Part shown: positions 5,242 through 6,569 of the stretch, one piece after another
How the letters are laid out: each line of letters starts with the position of its first letter
Position numbering within the stretch: the first letter of the stretch is position 1
Source: Reyranella sp.
GTDB taxonomy: Bacteria; Pseudomonadota; Alphaproteobacteria; Reyranellales; Reyranellaceae
Assembly (NCBI GenBank): GCA_016780605.1
Contig: JADHLS010000305.1
Span: 1 to 6,569, forward strand
Direction of reading: 5' to 3'
DNA: 6,569 bases
Notes under the pieces: generated by a model
What the model was told of the DNA's origin: nothing
Seen by the model: the letters and a program-made list of their open reading frames with translations, nothing else
The model's database searches: none
Program-made: the position numbers and the translations under genes

Positions 5242-6569
5242 GCGAGTCCGGCAGCCAGACGTCCCAGTAGACGGACATCTTCCAGCGCGTCCAGTCGGTC
5301 GACGGCCTCCATCAACCGTGCGCCGGTATTCGCCGGCAGAGGTGTGGCGGCGAAGTCGAGGCAGCGCGCGAACTTGGCCAGGTGCTGCTCCGTCGTAAGC
5401 GGACGAGTCGGATGGGCGAGCATCGCATCGCAGCTCCACGAGAGCTCCGCACCGCCGCGCAGGCGCACGACCACGCGCTGCGGCACCAGGGCGTTGGGGT
5501 CGGGGTTGTCGTCGGTCGTCACGCTGACGCGACGCGCTAGCTCCAAGGTGGCGCGATCCGTGAGCGCATCGCCGCGATAGTCGGCGAGATCGATCTTCCG
5601 GTTGATCAGCACGCGGGCCACCGTCCACGCCATGCAGAGGCGCGTATAGCTTGCCCCGGCCTCGGGCCGCGGCGGCCGGCCGACGAGGCGCACGATCAAC
5701 GGCGGTGCGCTGATCTCGACGCGCTCGACGTCGGCGGCGGTGAAGCCGTGTTTGGTCTGCAGCGCCATGACGCCCTCGATGCCGCCGTGCGTGGCGCGGC
5801 CCGCCGGAAACGGCTTGTGGCTGAATTCGGCGATGCGCCAGGCGCGGCCCAGGCTCTGCAGCACCGGGTCCAGCGCCGCGTCTCCTTCGAACAGGCTTAG
5901 ATAGCCGAACGGGCCTTCGAAGACGGCTTCAGGTGCGGAAAAGCCGAGCTTTGCCAATTCGCAGGACTGGACGGCGGCGCGCGCATTGAAGGCAAGCTGC
6001 GCCGGCAGGATCGGACTGCCTTCGACGTGCGCCTGCATGGTGCCGCTCGCCTGCGCGAGCTGCCAGGCGAAGGCCGCCTTCAACGCCTCCCTGTCGAGGC
6101 CGAGCAAACGTCCTGCGGCCGCCGTGGCGCCGAACCCTCCCGCTGTGCCGGGACGGAAGAAACGGAATCCCGCGCGCGAGGCGAGGCCCAGGCTCGCGGC
6201 GATGTCGACGCCGACGGCGACCGCGGTGATCAGCTCGGCGCCGCTTACGCCGCCGCGCACCTCGGCCGCCGCCAGGGCCGCGGGCAGGAGCGTTGCCATC
6301 GCATGCACCACGGCGCCCTCGTGCAGGCCGTCATATTCCTGATTGTGCATCTGCCAGGCGTTCATGAAGGCGGCGGCAGGAGCGGAGAGGCGCGCCGCGC
6401 GACCCCACACCGGCACGGCGGGCTGGCCCCAGCCGGCCGCGACCCGCATCAGCCCATCGCCGCCCTCGACCGAGGAGCCGGCGATGCCGACACCGAGACT
6501 GTCGAGGACGAAGACCTTGGCTTTCTCGACGGCAACGGCCGGAAGGTCCCTAAAGCGCGTGTCGATGGC
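5238..6569 (-). CDS. MmgE/PrpD family protein, 5' end outside the window (partial)
   Basis: The family includes 2-methylcitrate dehydratase, cis-aconitate decarboxylase and an iminodisuccinate epimerase, so family membership alone does not give the reaction. The frame is open to the window edge and shows 443 residues. An internal Met (ATG at 6449-6447) could be taken as a start, but the 40 residues before it carry the usual N-terminal family pattern: [11 protein letters not shown] (8-18) and [12 protein letters not shown] (21-32). The true start therefore lies to the right, probably only a few residues beyond. Other marks are [18 protein letters not shown] (74-91), [11 protein letters not shown] (138-148), the helical [17 protein letters not shown] stretch (194-210) and [13 protein letters not shown] (251-263). 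The EYDGLHE stretch replaces the acidic DxDD-type motif of well-known members, suggesting a distinct subfamily. Full members are around 450 residues, so little is missing. It converges on the amidohydrolase gene, and a shared pathway is possible but not shown. Confidence 0.9.
   Translation of the reverse strand, partial: AIDTRFRDLPAVAVEKAKVFVLDSLGVGIAGSSVEGGDGLMRVAAGWGQPAVPVWGRAARLSAPAAAFMNAWQMHNQEYDGLHEGAVVHAMATLLPAALAAAEVRGGVSGAELITAVAVGVDIAASLGLASRAGFRFFRPGTAGGFGATAAAGRLLGLDREALKAAFAWQLAQASGTMQAHVEGSPILPAQLAFNARAAVQSCELAKLGFSAPEAVFEGPFGYLSLFEGDAALDPVLQSLGRAWRIAEFSHKPFPAGRATHGGIEGVMALQTKHGFTAADVERVEISAPPLIVRLVGRPPRPEAGASYTRLCMAWTVARVLINRKIDLADYRGDALTDRATLELARRVSVTTDDNPDPNALVPQRVVVRLRGGAELSWSCDAMLAHPTRPLTTEQHLAKFARCLDFAATPLPANTGARLMEAVDRLDALEDVRLLGRLAAGLA

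Noticed and set aside
4669..5628. Long minus-strand frame spanning the amidohydrolase end and the MmgE/PrpD gene end
   Set aside because: It crosses two convincing genes in different frames, has low-complexity Arg/Ala/Gly composition and no family motif.

Overview
The window is G+C-rich, densely packed bacterial DNA. Strong third-position G/C bias, a Tat-type signal on a solute-binding protein and the gene families present suggest an alphaproteobacterium. That placement is an inference from style, because no phylogenetic marker is present.

Positions 72-5241 hold five plus-strand genes that look like one transcription unit. They are an ABC ATPase (72-1088), a Tat-exported solute-binding protein (1152-2435), two inner-membrane permeases (2488-3342 and 3344-4183) and a ring-opening amidohydrolase of the cyanuric acid hydrolase/barbiturase family (4180-5241). 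The first four form a complete importer of the spermidine/putrescine (PotABCD-like) class. The fifth overlaps the last permease by an ATGA stop/start. The economical reading is uptake of a small nitrogen-rich compound, possibly a cyclic imide such as cyanuric acid or barbiturate, followed by cytoplasmic ring opening. The substrate is not proven by the sequence. No biuret hydrolase, allophanate hydrolase or ureidomalonase gene lies in the window.

Two hairpins lie inside the operon. A weak one precedes the binding-protein gene. A perfect 10-bp stem lies between the binding-protein gene and the first permease, exactly between a purine-rich Shine-Dalgarno-like stretch and the permease ATG. It could lower permease output relative to the binding protein, or bridge the ribosome-binding site to the start codon.

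The minus strand from the right edge to 5238 encodes an MmgE/PrpD-family protein. Its extreme N-terminus lies outside the window, because the frame stays open to base 6569 with recognisable family sequence. It converges on the amidohydrolase gene, and both stop codons sit in one palindromic CTAG at 5238-5241. No terminator is visible between the two.

No tRNA, rRNA, CRISPR array, insertion sequence or transposase was seen. Intergenic space is minimal: 71 nt at the left edge, 63 nt, 52 nt and 1 nt. No gene-free stretch exceeds 300 bases.
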